DNA of 64,000 bases from RGIG8748 sp045606045 (GCA_045606045.1 JAZURE010000032.1:1-64000); one strand, 5' to 3'; positions 27,418 to 36,279 are shown, counted from the stretch's first letter. Translations and numbers: made by a program. The notes: generated by a model from the sequence alone, not told the origin.

Positions 27418-28134
27418 ATGACGGGATATGTTCATTCTTTCGAAAGTCTTGCTGCTGTAGACGGCGAGGGCTTAAGGTGTGCTGTTTTTCTTTCGGGTTG
27501 TCCCATGAGGTGCGTTTGTTGCCACAATCCTGATACATGGCTTTTAAAAAACGGCATCGAAACCTCACCCGAAGATATGGCTGCCAAAATAGAAAGATAC
27601 AAACCGTATTTTGGAATTGATGGTGGAGTTACTTTCAGCGGGGGAGAGCCATTGTGTCAGGCGGAGTTTATAAACGAAACCTCAGAGATACTTAGGTGTA
27701 AGGGCATAACCTACGCTGTAGATACTTCCGGCTCAGTCGAGCTTACTTCTCCTGTGAAGACTGCACTGGAAAATGCAAAATTTGTCATTCTTGATTTGAA
27801 ATTTTGGGACGAGGATTCGTATGTTAAATATACCGCACATTCTATGAAAAACACTCTCCTTACTCTTGACTACCTCGAAAGTATAGGCAAGAGGGTGTGG
27901 ATACGTACAGTAATTATCCCCGGAATAAATGACACCAAAGAACATATGGATAAATATCTTATTCATTTAAGAGATAAGACTTGTGTAGAAAAATACGAGC
28001 TTTTGGCGTTTCATACAATGGGATTTTTCAAATATGACAAATTAAGCATACAAAATCCGCTTGAAAACACCGAGCCGCTATCTCAAAACATCAGAAATGA
28101 ATTGCAGAAATACATAAATGATGTTTTCTTGTAA
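27418..28134 (+). CDS. pflA: Pyruvate formate-lyase-activating enzyme
   Basis: Radical SAM activase that abstracts a hydrogen from the PFL glycine. The Fe-S binding C-x-x-x-C-x-x-C is seen as CPMRCVCC, followed by HNPDTW typical of PflA and the SAM-contacting GVTFSGGEPL. 238 residues, normal length. Cotranscribed with pflB. Confidence 0.96.
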   Translation: MTGYVHSFESLAAVDGEGLRCAVFLSGCPMRCVCCHNPDTWLLKNGIETSPEDMAAKIERYKPYFGIDGGVTFSGGEPLCQAEFINETSEILRCKGITYAVDTSGSVELTSPVKTALENAKFVILDLKFWDEDSYVKYTAHSMKNTLLTLDYLESIGKRVWIRTVIIPGINDTKEHMDKYLIHLRDKTCVEKYELLAFHTMGFFKYDKLSIQNPLENTEPLSQNIRNELQKYINDVFL

Positions 28135-28151
28135 AAATATTTCTAAAATTA

Positions 28152-28180
28152 TTGACTTTACAAAAAAATTTTGTTACTAT
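28152..28180 (+). promoter_or_regulatory. Promoter of the HPr gene
   Basis: TTGACT, 17-base spacer, TACTAT, about 40 bp upstream of the HPr start. Confidence 0.7.
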
Positions 28181-28221
28181 TAAGGAAATAGTTCAATTTT
28201 AGGTTATATAGGAGCGAAATT

Positions 28222-28491
28222 ATGATTACCAGAGAAGTTACCGTACTTAACGAAGTGGGTCTTCATGCAAGACCTGCCACATTCTTTATACAAAAAGCAA
28301 ATGAATTTAAATCTTTCATTACCGTTGCCAAGGATGAACGCAAGGTAAATGCAAAGAGCCTTCTTGGAGTTCTCTCTCTGGGAATTATCAAAGGCACCAA
28401 GATTATAATTACTGCGGACGGTACTGATGAAAGCGAAGCTATTGATGAACTGGAAGCTCTTATTATGTCGAATTTTGCAGATATAGAATAG
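28222..28491 (+). CDS. ptsH: Phosphocarrier protein HPr
   Basis: Phosphotransferase-system carrier. The active-site histidine is His15 in LHARPATFF, and the regulatory HPr-kinase serine is Ser46 in NAKSLLGVLSLGI. Both are present, so this is HPr and not the Crh paralogue. 89 residues. It is separate from a ptsI gene, as often in Clostridia; AGGAGCG precedes the ATG. Confidence 0.95.
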   Translation: MITREVTVLNEVGLHARPATFFIQKANEFKSFITVAKDERKVNAKSLLGVLSLGIIKGTKIIITADGTDESEAIDELEALIMSNFADIE

Positions 28492-28500
28492 TATTGTTAC

Positions 28501-28530
28501 ATAGCCTCCGCATGAATATGTGGGGGCTAT
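28501..28530 (+). terminator. Hairpin between HPr and uvrC
   Basis: Thirteen-base-pair imperfect stem (ATAGCCTCCGCAT with ATGTGGGGGCTAT, two G-U pairs) and an AT-rich tail. Probable terminator. Confidence 0.6.
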
Positions 28531-28554
28531 ATTATATTTGTATATAGGTGATAT

Positions 28555-30420
28555 ATGAATAGCGAAATCAACGAAAAATTAAAAACTCTTCCCGACAAAA
28601 GCGGAGTATATATTATGAAATCCGCCTCGGGCGAGATAATATATGTAGGCAAGGCAAAAAATTTAAAAAACAGAGTTCGCTCGTATTTTAAATCGTATAA
28701 TCATCCGCCAAAGGTCAGCTCGATGATTGCAAATGTAGATAGTTTTGAGTATATTATGACCGACAGCGAGCTTGAGGCTCTTGTACTTGAAAACAATCTT
28801 ATAAAAGAGAATATGCCAAAGTACAATATTCTTTTAAAGGACGATAAAACATATCCTTTTTTAAAGATTACGGTAAAGGAATTATATCCCAGAATTTTTC
28901 TTACAAGAAAGATTACAAAAGACGGCGCTTTATATTTCGGACCATATCAGAATTCTGCAGACCTCAAGCAGCTTATTGCTCTTGTTAAGGAAATCTTTTG
29001 TTTAAGACATTGTTCTACCGAATTTTTGGAGGGTTTTAGTCCAAAAAGACCATGTCTCTATTATCAGCTCGGACAGTGCAAGGGTGTATGCAGTGCAAAT
29101 ATAACACCGCAGGAATACGGTGTGTTAATTGATAAAGCCATAGATTTTATAAATGGAAACACATCTGAAGCAGAAGAGACACTTAGTATGCAGATGAAAA
29201 ACGCTGCAGATGAACTTGACTTTGAAAAGGCTGCACTTTGCCGTGACAAGCTAAATGCAATAAATTCATTAAGACAAAAACAAAAAATTACCAATCCCAA
29301 AGGGGACGACACAGATGCTATAGCTATTTATAATGCAAACGGTACCTCGTGTATACAGGTGTTTTTTATACGAAACGGCAATATCATTGGTAAGGAGCAC
29401 TATTTTGTTTTGGATACCGACGGAATTTTTGAAAGTGAAATACTTTCAGAGTTTTTGAGGGATTATTATTCGGATTCTACCTTTATCCCGGGAAAGCTTC
29501 TTGTTCAATATGAGGTTGAAGATGCCGAAATCCTTGAAAAATTCATTTCTGACAAAGCCGGAAAATCTGTTAAAATAAAGACACCTAAGATAGGCGCAAA
29601 TGCAGCTCTTATGAGAATGATAGCCGCCAATGCCAAAAAGGACCATAGTGAGCGAGAGCTAAAAATCATGCGTGACATTTCATTTAAGAACACCGCACTT
29701 ACAGAGCTTACTGAGCTTATGGGACTTGAAAAGCCACCGATGTACATCGAAGCGTACGATGTTTCAAATTTAGGGCCGTCCACTTCTGTAGCATCCATGG
29801 TAGTATATAAAAACGGCAGACCCTGTACAAAAAAATATAAGAATTTCCGTATGAAGACTGTATCGGGACAGGATGACTATGCTTCAATGAAAGAGGCGAT
29901 AACACGGCGACTTACCCGTGCCAAATCCGAAATGCTGCTTATAGAAGAAGGAAAACTTGAAGAATCAGATGCATCATTTTTACCGCTGCCTGATATCATA
30001 CTGGCAGACGGAGGTGAGGGGCACCGCAATGTAGCACTTGAGGCAGTCGGGGACTTCGATATACCTGTTTTTGGAATAGTAAAGGACTCCAATCATCAGA
30101 CAAGGGCGATTGTTGGCGAAAGCGGAGAAATACGCCCCGATAAAAAATCAAATGCTTTTATGCTCATAAAAAATATTCAGGATGAGATGCACAGAAGAGC
30201 AGTGGGATATCTTAATAATCTCCAGAAGAAAAAGGTTGTTGCAAGCGAACTTGATTTAATACAGGGAATCGGAGCGAAGCGAAAAAAACTCCTGCTTTCC
30301 AAATTCAAATCAATGCGTAATATACGAAATGCTTCTATAGATGAATTAAAAGCAGTAGACGGTATAGATGCTAAAACCGCAGAGAATATTTATATGTTTT
30401 TCAGAGAAAATAAGAATTAA
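28555..30420 (+). CDS. uvrC: Excinuclease ABC subunit C
   Basis: Dual-incision nuclease of nucleotide excision repair. Domains in order over 621 residues: N-terminal GIY-YIG (SGVYIMKSASGEIIYVGKA), cysteine-rich region (CLYYQLGQCKGVC), UVR motif (DFEKAALCRDKLNAINSL), C-terminal RNase H-like endonuclease (AYDVSNLGPSTSVASMVVY, DGGEGH), and a C-terminal helix-hairpin-helix pair (IQGIGAKRKKLLLSKFKS, AVDGIDAKTAENIY). Confidence 0.97.
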   Translation: MNSEINEKLKTLPDKSGVYIMKSASGEIIYVGKAKNLKNRVRSYFKSYNHPPKVSSMIANVDSFEYIMTDSELEALVLENNLIKENMPKYNILLKDDKTYPFLKITVKELYPRIFLTRKITKDGALYFGPYQNSADLKQLIALVKEIFCLRHCSTEFLEGFSPKRPCLYYQLGQCKGVCSANITPQEYGVLIDKAIDFINGNTSEAEETLSMQMKNAADELDFEKAALCRDKLNAINSLRQKQKITNPKGDDTDAIAIYNANGTSCIQVFFIRNGNIIGKEHYFVLDTDGIFESEILSEFLRDYYSDSTFIPGKLLVQYEVEDAEILEKFISDKAGKSVKIKTPKIGANAALMRMIAANAKKDHSERELKIMRDISFKNTALTELTELMGLEKPPMYIEAYDVSNLGPSTSVASMVVYKNGRPCTKKYKNFRMKTVSGQDDYASMKEAITRRLTRAKSEMLLIEEGKLEESDASFLPLPDIILADGGEGHRNVALEAVGDFDIPVFGIVKDSNHQTRAIVGESGEIRPDKKSNAFMLIKNIQDEMHRRAVGYLNNLQKKKVVASELDLIQGIGAKRKKLLLSKFKSMRNIRNASIDELKAVDGIDAKTAENIYMFFRENKN

Positions 30421-30441
30421 ACCTATTGTGGAGGGATTTGT

Positions 30442-31044
30442 ATGGAACTCAATGCTGTAAACAAAATCGGATATGGTCTGTATATACTTACAACCAACGC
30501 AGACGGAGTGGACAACGGCTGTATAATCAACAGCGTTTGTCAGGTGGCTTTAAATCCTGACAGAATCATCGTTTCCGTAAATGCTTCGGGATACACCTGC
30601 GAGCTTATAAAGAAGTCGCAGAAATTCAATTTATCAATACTCAGTGAGGAAACACCTTTTTATGTTTTTGAGCACTTCGGTTTTGTATCGGGCAGAGAAA
30701 AGGATAAGTTTGAAAAAAATGACAATCTTTTCAGAAGTAAAAACGGAATATATGTAGTGCCTAAATATGCCAATTCATATCTTAGTGCAGAGGTTACGGA
30801 TATTATCGATATGGGTACACATATACTTTTTGTTGCCACGGTAACAGAACAGCAGATACTCGATGACACTGCATCAATTACCTACGATTATTACCACAAA
30901 AACACCAAACCTAAACCGCAGGATACAAAGAAAACGGGTTACAGATGTGAAATATGCGGTTATATTTATGAGGGTGATGATATTCCCGGAGATTTTATTT
31001 GCCCCATATGTAAGCACGGTGTAAGTGATTTTACAAAGATATAA
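30442..31044 (+). CDS. Flavin reductase-rubredoxin fusion (high-molecular-weight rubredoxin type)
   Basis: 200 residues: an N-terminal FMN-binding flavin reductase-like domain (about 1-150; NAVNKIGYGLYILT at the start) fused to a C-terminal rubredoxin of about 40 residues with its two iron-binding pairs CEICG and CPICK. The arrangement matches the high-molecular-weight rubredoxins of acetogenic and other clostridia, which pass electrons from NAD(P)H to flavodiiron or rubrerythrin-type oxygen-defence proteins. No partner gene is adjacent. It starts 21 bp after uvrC and ends in a terminator. Confidence 0.88.
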   Translation: MELNAVNKIGYGLYILTTNADGVDNGCIINSVCQVALNPDRIIVSVNASGYTCELIKKSQKFNLSILSEETPFYVFEHFGFVSGREKDKFEKNDNLFRSKNGIYVVPKYANSYLSAEVTDIIDMGTHILFVATVTEQQILDDTASITYDYYHKNTKPKPQDTKKTGYRCEICGYIYEGDDIPGDFICPICKHGVSDFTKI

Positions 31045-31050
31045 TTGATA

Positions 31051-31081
31051 AGGTGATGTGAAAGCATATTTCACATCACCT
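31051..31081 (+). terminator. Terminator after the flavin reductase-rubredoxin gene
   Basis: Thirteen-base-pair perfect stem AGGTGATGTGAAA/TTTCACATCACCT, 5-nt loop, then CCGTATTTT. Confidence 0.8.
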
Positions 31082-31118
31082 CCGTATTTTACAAAAATGT
31101 TAATATTTCCCGTAACAC

Positions 31119-31147
31119 TTGAAAAAATATATGGGATATTGTATAAT
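31119..31147 (+). promoter_or_regulatory. Promoter of the DUF5685-dnaJ unit
   Basis: TTGAAA, 17-base spacer, TATAAT; predicted RNA start about 25 bp ahead of the TTG start at 31178. Confidence 0.8.
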
Positions 31148-31177
31148 AACACATTATGTTTAAATGAGGTTTTTTTA

Positions 31178-32023
31178 TTGTTCGGATATGTAAATGTTTA
31201 TAAGGACGAGCTTAAATTTAAAGATTACAACATATACAAAGCCTATTATTGCGGTTTGTGCAAAGCACTTGGCAGAAGACATAATCAGATTTGCAGACTT
31301 GCACTGAATTATGACTTCACTTTTCTTGCACTCATTTGTGACTCTCTTAAAGAAGAAAAAGCTGTCTTTAAGGCAGAGGGATGTCTGAAAAGAGCAGGAA
31401 AAAGACCTGTGGTGATGCAATCCTACGGACTTGATTTTGTGGCGGATATGAATATATGGTTTACATATCTTAAGCTAAAAGACGATATATCCGACAACAA
31501 ATCTCCAAAAGCTTTATTTGCAATTTTGCCCTTTGTTTTAAGGGCACGGAGAATAAAGAAGCTATATCCTGAGCTTTGCGGGAAATCTCAAATCCATCTC
31601 AAAAGATTATCATTTTTGGAAAAGTCAAAGTGTGATGCCATAGACAAAGCCGCCCACGAGTTTGCCTCTGTACTTGAGGCTATGTTTGAAGAGGCAGACC
31701 ACAGCCTCAAAGAAACAGGATATGCTCTTGGCAGGCTTATCTACATTGCAGATGCCTGCGATGATATGACAGATGATTATAAAAAGGGTACTTACAATCC
31801 GCTTTGTCTTCAGTATGATTTTGACGGTAAGTACAGCCAAAATCTTAAAGCTGACATCAGCACACTTTTGTATAATTCGCTTTCTGCCTTTGCAGATGAA
31901 TACGAAAAACTTTTTGTAAAAAAGAATAAAGTTTTGCTCGACAACATAATTTATATGGGCATAAGAGCAAGATGTGATTTTATAATAAACGAAAGGATAA
32001 TATGCGATGAAAGATCCGTATAA
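31178..32023 (+). CDS. DUF5685 family protein
   Basis: 281-residue protein of the DUF5685 family, function unknown. The family start is FGYVNVYKDELKFKDYNIY followed by AYYCGLCKALGRR with its CxxC. The start is taken as TTG at 31178 because GAGG sits 8 bases upstream and the residues fit the family N-terminus; a reading from 31058 would begin upstream of the promoter. A second family motif, YALGRLIYIADACDDMTDDYKKGTYNPL, is present. The end overlaps the J-domain gene by 17 bp, and the two genes often occur together. Confidence 0.85.
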   Translation: MFGYVNVYKDELKFKDYNIYKAYYCGLCKALGRRHNQICRLALNYDFTFLALICDSLKEEKAVFKAEGCLKRAGKRPVVMQSYGLDFVADMNIWFTYLKLKDDISDNKSPKALFAILPFVLRARRIKKLYPELCGKSQIHLKRLSFLEKSKCDAIDKAAHEFASVLEAMFEEADHSLKETGYALGRLIYIADACDDMTDDYKKGTYNPLCLQYDFDGKYSQNLKADISTLLYNSLSAFADEYEKLFVKKNKVLLDNIIYMGIRARCDFIINERIICDERSV

Positions 32024-32597
32024 AATTCTTGGTGTAAACCATAACGCAACCGAAGAACAAATAAAAGATGCTTATAAGGAACTGGTAAAAAAGTATCACC
32101 CCGATAAGTATGTTGACAATCCGCTTGCGGATTTGGCTTCGGAAAAAATGCAGGAAATCAATTGGGCTTACAATGAGCTTACAAAAAGCAAATCTTCATA
32201 CCAGAATTCAGGTCAAAGCGATAGATTTGCAAATTTTAATCAGGTGCGTACACTCATAAACCAGAACCGCATCAATGAGGCACAGAACGCACTAAATGCC
32301 ATGGCAGTACGAAATGCCGAATGGCACTACCTTATGGGTATTGTTATGCAGCGAAAGGGATGGCATGATATGGCATATCAGCACTTTAATTCCGCCTGCT
32401 CTGCAGACCCTTATAACGAAGAGTATGCTTCTGCCAAGGCAAACATGGATGCCCGCCGTGCAAGCTATATGAACACAGGGTATTCACAGGGGTATCCTCA
32501 GGGCGGAAGTTGCAACACCTGCGATATGTGTCAAAGTCTTATTTGCGCTGATTGCTGTTGCGAATGTCTTGGAGGAGACCTTATATCATGCTGCTGA
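32007..32597 (+). CDS. J-domain protein with cysteine-rich C-terminus
   Basis: 196 residues. The N-terminal J domain (about 1-65) has the Hsp70-activating HPD in YHPDKY. The middle (about 75-150) resembles a tetratricopeptide-like helical segment. The last 30 residues are very cysteine-rich (CNTCDMCQSLICADCCCEC). It lacks the glycine-rich and zinc-finger parts of true DnaJ, so it is a specialised co-chaperone whose client is unknown. Translationally coupled to the DUF5685 gene. Confidence 0.88.
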   Translation: MKDPYKILGVNHNATEEQIKDAYKELVKKYHPDKYVDNPLADLASEKMQEINWAYNELTKSKSSYQNSGQSDRFANFNQVRTLINQNRINEAQNALNAMAVRNAEWHYLMGIVMQRKGWHDMAYQHFNSACSADPYNEEYASAKANMDARRASYMNTGYSQGYPQGGSCNTCDMCQSLICADCCCECLGGDLISCC

Positions 32598-32610
32598 GAG
32601 GTGAGATATA

Positions 32611-33105
32611 GTGCAAAAAAAGATTGCTTACGGAGGGATTGCATCTGCACTTTGCATAATTCTTCTTGCAATGTCTTCGTATCTGCCTACACTTAAGGCT
32701 GCCACGCTCTTTTCGGCATCCGTAATCCCTTATGTAGTATGCAAATTTCTAAATATAAAAAGCGCATTTCTTATGTACGGTGCAACTGCAATTCTGGCAT
32801 TTCTCATATGTCAGTCAGGCTCGCCCGAGGTTGCCTTTTCCTTTGGTATTTGTTTTGGAAATTATCCGGTTTTTGCGGCAATGCTTGAAAGGAAGAACTT
32901 GATTTTTAAACTTATATCAAAAATGCTGCTTTATACCCTTTATTTTATTGCGGTATATCTTGTTTTTACAAAGCTTCTGCTTTTACCGCTACCGTGGTCT
33001 CCCTTTATACTGTTCGCTTTGGGAATCTTTGTATTTGCTATATATGATTACCTCATACAAAGGACAGGGGAATACCTTTTGTATATTTTAAAAAGAAGTA
33101 GGTAA
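32611..33105 (+). CDS. Hypothetical integral membrane protein
   Basis: 164 residues with about five hydrophobic helices. The start is GTG at 32611, with GAGAGGTGA upstream. General resemblance to small S-component-like or DUF2232-like membrane proteins, but no diagnostic motif. Third gene of the DUF5685-dnaJ run. Confidence 0.7.
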   Translation: MQKKIAYGGIASALCIILLAMSSYLPTLKAATLFSASVIPYVVCKFLNIKSAFLMYGATAILAFLICQSGSPEVAFSFGICFGNYPVFAAMLERKNLIFKLISKMLLYTLYFIAVYLVFTKLLLLPLPWSPFILFALGIFVFAIYDYLIQRTGEYLLYILKRSR

Positions 33106-33108
33106 GGC

Positions 33109-33137
33109 TTGAATTTTTATTAAATATATATTATACT
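33109..33137 (+). promoter_or_regulatory. Promoter of tyrS
   Basis: TTGAAT, 17-base spacer, TATACT. The leader is only about 20-25 nt, too short to hold a T-box. Confidence 0.65.
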
Positions 33138-33165
33138 ATCAATACTAATTTACGGAGGAATACAA

Positions 33166-34383
33166 ATGAGCGTATATGATACACTTAAAGAACGCGGACT
33201 TATAGCACAGGTTACGCACGAAGAAGAAATCAGAAATTTACTGGAAAACGAAAAGGTCACTTTCTATATAGGCTTTGACCCCACGGCAGACAGTCTTCAT
33301 GTAGGACACTTTTTGCAGATGGTTGTAATGAAGCATATGCAGGATGCAGGCCACAGACCTATTGCTCTTGTAGGAGGCGGTACAGGTCATGTAGGCGACC
33401 CCTCAGGCAGAACGGATATGCGTTCCATGATGACTACCGAAACCATCAATTATAACTGCGAAAGATTTAAAGAACAGCTTAGCCGTGTGATTGATTTTTC
33501 GGACGATAAGGCTATTATGGTAAACAATGCCGACTGGCTTTTAGAGCTTAACTACATTGAATTTTTAAGAGACATCGGTGCTCATTTTTCTGTTAACAGA
33601 ATGCTTACAGCAGAGTGCTTCAAGCAAAGACTTGAAAAAGGCTTGTCCTTCCTTGAATTTAACTATATGCTTATGCAGAGCTATGACTTTCTTATGCTCT
33701 ACAGAAAGTACGGATGTAAGATAGAGCTTGGCGGTGATGATCAGTGGTCGAACATTCTTGGAGGTATAGAGCTTTGCCGTAAGAAAGACCAGGCGCAGAC
33801 CTATGGTATGACCTTTACTCTCCTCACAAACAGCGAAGGCAAAAAGATGGGTAAAACTCAGAGTGGTGCGCTCTGGCTTGACCCTAATAAGACATCCCCG
33901 TATGATTTCTATCAGTACTGGGTTAATGTTGACGATGCCGATGTTATTAAGTGCCTAAAGCTTCTTACATTCCTGCCTTTGGAGGAGATAGAGGTAATGT
34001 CTCAGTACAAGGATTCGGAAATAAATAAGGCTAAGAGAGTGCTTGCATATGAGGTTACAAAGCTTGTTCACGGTGAGGAAGAAGCTGAGAAGGCTCAAAA
34101 GGCTGCCATGGCACTTTTTGGCGGCGGAAATGATGACAGCAGCATGCCAACAACTGAAATTACCGAAGCTGACCTTGGCAAAACCATCCTTGATATCATG
34201 CTTATTGCAGGTCTCATTCCATCCAAGGGTGAGGGCAGACGCCTTGTTCAGCAGGGCGGTGTAAGCATCGATTCCGACAAGGTTACTGATTTTAATCTTG
34301 TTATAGACAAAGCTATGTTTAATGACGGAAAAATAATAATCAAAAAGGGTAAAAAAGTTTTCCACAAATTTGTTTTGAAATAA
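33166..34383 (+). CDS. tyrS: Tyrosyl-tRNA synthetase
   Basis: Class I synthetase charging tRNA-Tyr. The HIGH equivalent is HVGHFLQM within DPTADSLHVGHF; the KMSKS equivalent is KKMGKT. Tyrosine-pocket motifs YDFLMLY and GGDDQWSNI are present. A C-terminal S4-like RNA-binding domain (about 345-405) completes 405 residues. ACGGAGG precedes the ATG. It is the last recognisable host gene before the mobile region. Confidence 0.97.
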   Translation: MSVYDTLKERGLIAQVTHEEEIRNLLENEKVTFYIGFDPTADSLHVGHFLQMVVMKHMQDAGHRPIALVGGGTGHVGDPSGRTDMRSMMTTETINYNCERFKEQLSRVIDFSDDKAIMVNNADWLLELNYIEFLRDIGAHFSVNRMLTAECFKQRLEKGLSFLEFNYMLMQSYDFLMLYRKYGCKIELGGDDQWSNILGGIELCRKKDQAQTYGMTFTLLTNSEGKKMGKTQSGALWLDPNKTSPYDFYQYWVNVDDADVIKCLKLLTFLPLEEIEVMSQYKDSEINKAKRVLAYEVTKLVHGEEEAEKAQKAAMALFGGGNDDSSMPTTEITEADLGKTILDIMLIAGLIPSKGEGRRLVQQGGVSIDSDKVTDFNLVIDKAMFNDGKIIIKKGKKVFHKFVLK

Positions 34384-34391
34384 AATTTCTG

Positions 34392-34420
34392 CGGAGTATC
34401 CATTCGGATGCTCCGTTTTG
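34392..34420 (+). terminator. Terminator of tyrS
   Basis: Ten-base-pair stem CGGAGTATCC/GGATGCTCCG, loop ATTC, then TTTTGATTATTT. Confidence 0.88.
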
Positions 34421-34482
34421 ATTATTTACAGGTAATTTTTGGCTTAAGATACAAGTATTTTATGAAAAGTCAAGGGGTAAAT

Positions 34483-34504
34483 GCGAAAAAGTGCAAAAAA
34501 TTTT
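34483..34504 (+). repeat. Left terminal inverted repeat
   Basis: 22-bp sequence beginning GCGAAAAAGTGC, 13 bp beyond the transposase stop codon; identical in inverted orientation at 36280-36301. Confidence 0.75.
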
Positions 34505-34517
34505 TTAATTAGCATTT

Positions 34518-35558
34518 TTAGGCGGATAAAACGCTGTTTATACAAGCCTCGTATATCTCGGCAGAGCTATAATAGTTAAATATCCCTCTCGGGTAGTTAT
34601 TTATCCACTTTTCGAGCTTGCGGGTGTCTGCGGGAGTAACTTTCTCAAAGCTAATTCCTTTCGGGTAGTGTCGGCGTATCATTTTATTTTGATTTTCATT
34701 TGAGCCGCGCTCGTATGAGCTGTACGGGTGGCAATAGTATATCTCGGTACGGTTTCCTTTTCGGCGGCAGCTCCGCTCTATGCCGAGGTAGTCGGAAAAC
34801 TCGGAGCCGTTGTCTATTGTTATAGTTTGAAATACCTTTGAGAAATTCGCGCCGTATGCCCGCTCGATACCGTCAAGAGCTTTTATAACGCTTGCGGCTG
34901 TGTGGTCTTTCATTATGCGGATAATTTCGTAACGGGTGTACCGCTCCGTAAGTACAAGAAAAGTCTTTTTTGTGCCTTTCTTGCCGACTACACAATCCAT
35001 TTCCCAATGTCCGAAAGAGCAACGCTCCGCAACCTCTGCGGGGCGTTTTTCTATGCTCTTACCCTGCGGAGCTCTGTTTGGCTTTACTCGAGCGTATTTT
35101 TGTTTATCCTTATTTTTCTTTACGGGCAAGTCCTTATTTGTTATAGTGAGGAAAATACCGTCCTCGATATATCTATAAAAAGTCGTCTTTGATATGCTCG
35201 TATTGAATTGTAAGCCCTTGCGCTTAATTTCGCCCAGGATAGCCCCAGGAGCGTATTTTTCTACCGATACTTTATACTCAAGGTATGTAGCGTACTCGTG
35301 GTCGGTACCTATTTTTAAGCCCGCTCCTTTTGCTTTAAGGTTGGCGCGGTATTTTTCCTCCGCAATATCGGGGCTGTAGCGTTCCTCCTCGGTGTAGTCG
35401 CTGTTGAGGTGGGTATAAACGCCCCGCTTTAATTCTCTATATATTGTGCTGATGTGCACGCCGAGCTCGGCGGCCATTTGTGCAGGCTTAACTCCGACTT
35501 TCTGCCAAGCCTCTATTTTTAGTCTATCTGTAAAAGTAAGGTGTTTATACTTGCTCAT
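34518..35558 (-). CDS. IS30-family transposase
   Basis: 346-residue DDE transposase. The N-terminal helix-turn-helix regions (LTFTDRLKIEAWQKVGVKPA and ELGVHISTIYRELKRG) are typical of IS30. The catalytic triad is visible: D in HWEMDCVVG, D in TIDNGSEFSD, and E in ERGSNENQNKMIRRHYPKG, the IS30 signature. It looks intact and full length. A terminator hairpin sits just upstream (35592-35613), so expression from the element's strong promoter needs read-through. It could mobilise only its element or, less likely, be used by the prophage, since no integrase is visible in the window. Confidence 0.93.
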   Translation of the reverse strand: MSKYKHLTFTDRLKIEAWQKVGVKPAQMAAELGVHISTIYRELKRGVYTHLNSDYTEEERYSPDIAEEKYRANLKAKGAGLKIGTDHEYATYLEYKVSVEKYAPGAILGEIKRKGLQFNTSISKTTFYRYIEDGIFLTITNKDLPVKKNKDKQKYARVKPNRAPQGKSIEKRPAEVAERCSFGHWEMDCVVGKKGTKKTFLVLTERYTRYEIIRIMKDHTAASVIKALDGIERAYGANFSKVFQTITIDNGSEFSDYLGIERSCRRKGNRTEIYYCHPYSSYERGSNENQNKMIRRHYPKGISFEKVTPADTRKLEKWINNYPRGIFNYYSSAEIYEACINSVLSA

Positions 35559-35591
35559 AATAAAATCACTCCGTTTTATTAAAATAAAATA

Positions 35592-35613
35592 GAGGGAGCC
35601 GTAAAGCTCCCTC
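35592..35613 (-). terminator. Terminator between RHH gene and transposase
   Basis: Eight-base-pair stem GAGGGAGC/GCTCCCTC with a 6-nt loop. On the minus strand it is followed by TATTTTATTTT, so it stops leftward transcripts before the transposase. Confidence 0.75.
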
Positions 35614-35620
35614 CTTGATA

Positions 35621-35806
35621 CTACGCTAAAAAGCCCTCAATAGCCTTTTTTATAACTTGCGCTTGCGGCACGCCCTCGGCTGCGCATTTTTCCTTGAAAG
35701 CCTCCGCCATTTCTTTAGGGACTCTAACCGCTATTACATCATAAGTTTTTTGATTATATCGAGTTTTAACCTCTGTAGATGTTTTAGTTTTTCTTTTCTC
35801 TGCCAT
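35621..35806 (-). CDS. Ribbon-helix-helix DNA-binding protein
   Basis: 61-residue Arc/CopG-type protein: a basic tail (MAEKRKTKTSTEVKTRYNQK), a strand TYDVIAVRVPKE, and helices AEAFKEKCAAEGVPQAQVIKKAIEGFL. The ATG at 35806 is preferred since GGAGG lies 9 bases upstream; a longer reading to 35875 would overlap the preceding gene and has no such site. Such dimers bind short palindromes; the perfect palindrome inside the promoter at 36241-36269 is a likely operator, which would make this an autorepressor of the element (inference). Confidence 0.8.
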   Translation of the reverse strand: MAEKRKTKTSTEVKTRYNQKTYDVIAVRVPKEMAEAFKEKCAAEGVPQAQVIKKAIEGFLA

Positions 35807-35820
35807 AGCCTGCCGCCTCC

Positions 35821-35988
35821 TTAAAATAATTCGTTGGTAGTTACATACTCCCACAGCTCGTCTATTGTCGCGCAAATATCCTTTGAAACATCAAAGGCAA
35901 GCTCGAGCTTTCCGCTGTCGGTCTTTACCGTCCATTTTGTAGCCGACTCCGTTACGGTGTAGGTTTTTTCGCCTTTTACAATAACCAT
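35821..35988 (-). CDS. Small hypothetical protein (55 aa)
   Basis: MVIVKGEKTYTVTESATKWT at the start, then a beta-strand-rich core and a helix (SKDICATIDELWEYVTTN). TAGGAGG sits at good distance from the ATG. It lies between the 45-aa gene and the ribbon-helix-helix gene with short spacers. No family recognised. Confidence 0.65.
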   Translation of the reverse strand: MVIVKGEKTYTVTESATKWTVKTDSGKLELAFDVSKDICATIDELWEYVTTNELF

Positions 35989-36075
35989 AGCGTCCTCCTA
36001 TTGATTTTTATATATATCTATGCTATAATAGGACTTACGAGAGGGGCGATTGCTCGCCCTCTCTCTGCCTTGAGC

Positions 36076-36213
36076 TTATTTGCTCTCGGGTTTTGCCTTG
36101 CTCGGCTTTGGCTTTACAAGTGTTATAGTAACTTTGACTCGTTCCACCGTGTCGTTATTCTGTAACGCTTTCGCCAGGTCTTGCAGGGCTTTTTCTATGC
36201 CTTGACTTTCCAT
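36076..36213 (-). CDS. Small hypothetical protein (45 aa)
   Basis: Short acidic/basic protein starting MESQGIEKALQDLAKAL, with a lysine-proline-rich tail (KPKPSKAKPESK). AAAGGAGG lies 9 bases before the ATG. First gene after the strong leftward promoter of the element. Function unknown. Confidence 0.6.
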   Translation of the reverse strand: MESQGIEKALQDLAKALQNNDTVERVKVTITLVKPKPSKAKPESK

Positions 36214-36240
36214 AGGCTTATTACCTCCTTTCTGTATATT

Positions 36241-36269
36241 ATTATATCATACTGCTTGCAGTATGTCAA
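36241..36269 (-). promoter_or_regulatory. Consensus leftward promoter with palindromic operator in the spacer
   Basis: On the minus strand: TTGACA (36269-36264), 17-base spacer, TATAAT (36246-36241), a perfect sigma-A promoter. The spacer holds the perfect palindrome CATACTGC-AA-GCAGTATG (36248-36265), placed to block RNA polymerase if a repressor binds. The ribbon-helix-helix protein it drives is the obvious candidate. Confidence 0.85.
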
Positions 36270-36279
36270 TAGTTATTTG

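Noticed and set aside
33138..33165. T-box riboswitch ahead of tyrS
   Set aside because: The promoter leaves a leader of about 20-25 nt, with no specifier stem or T-box sequence.
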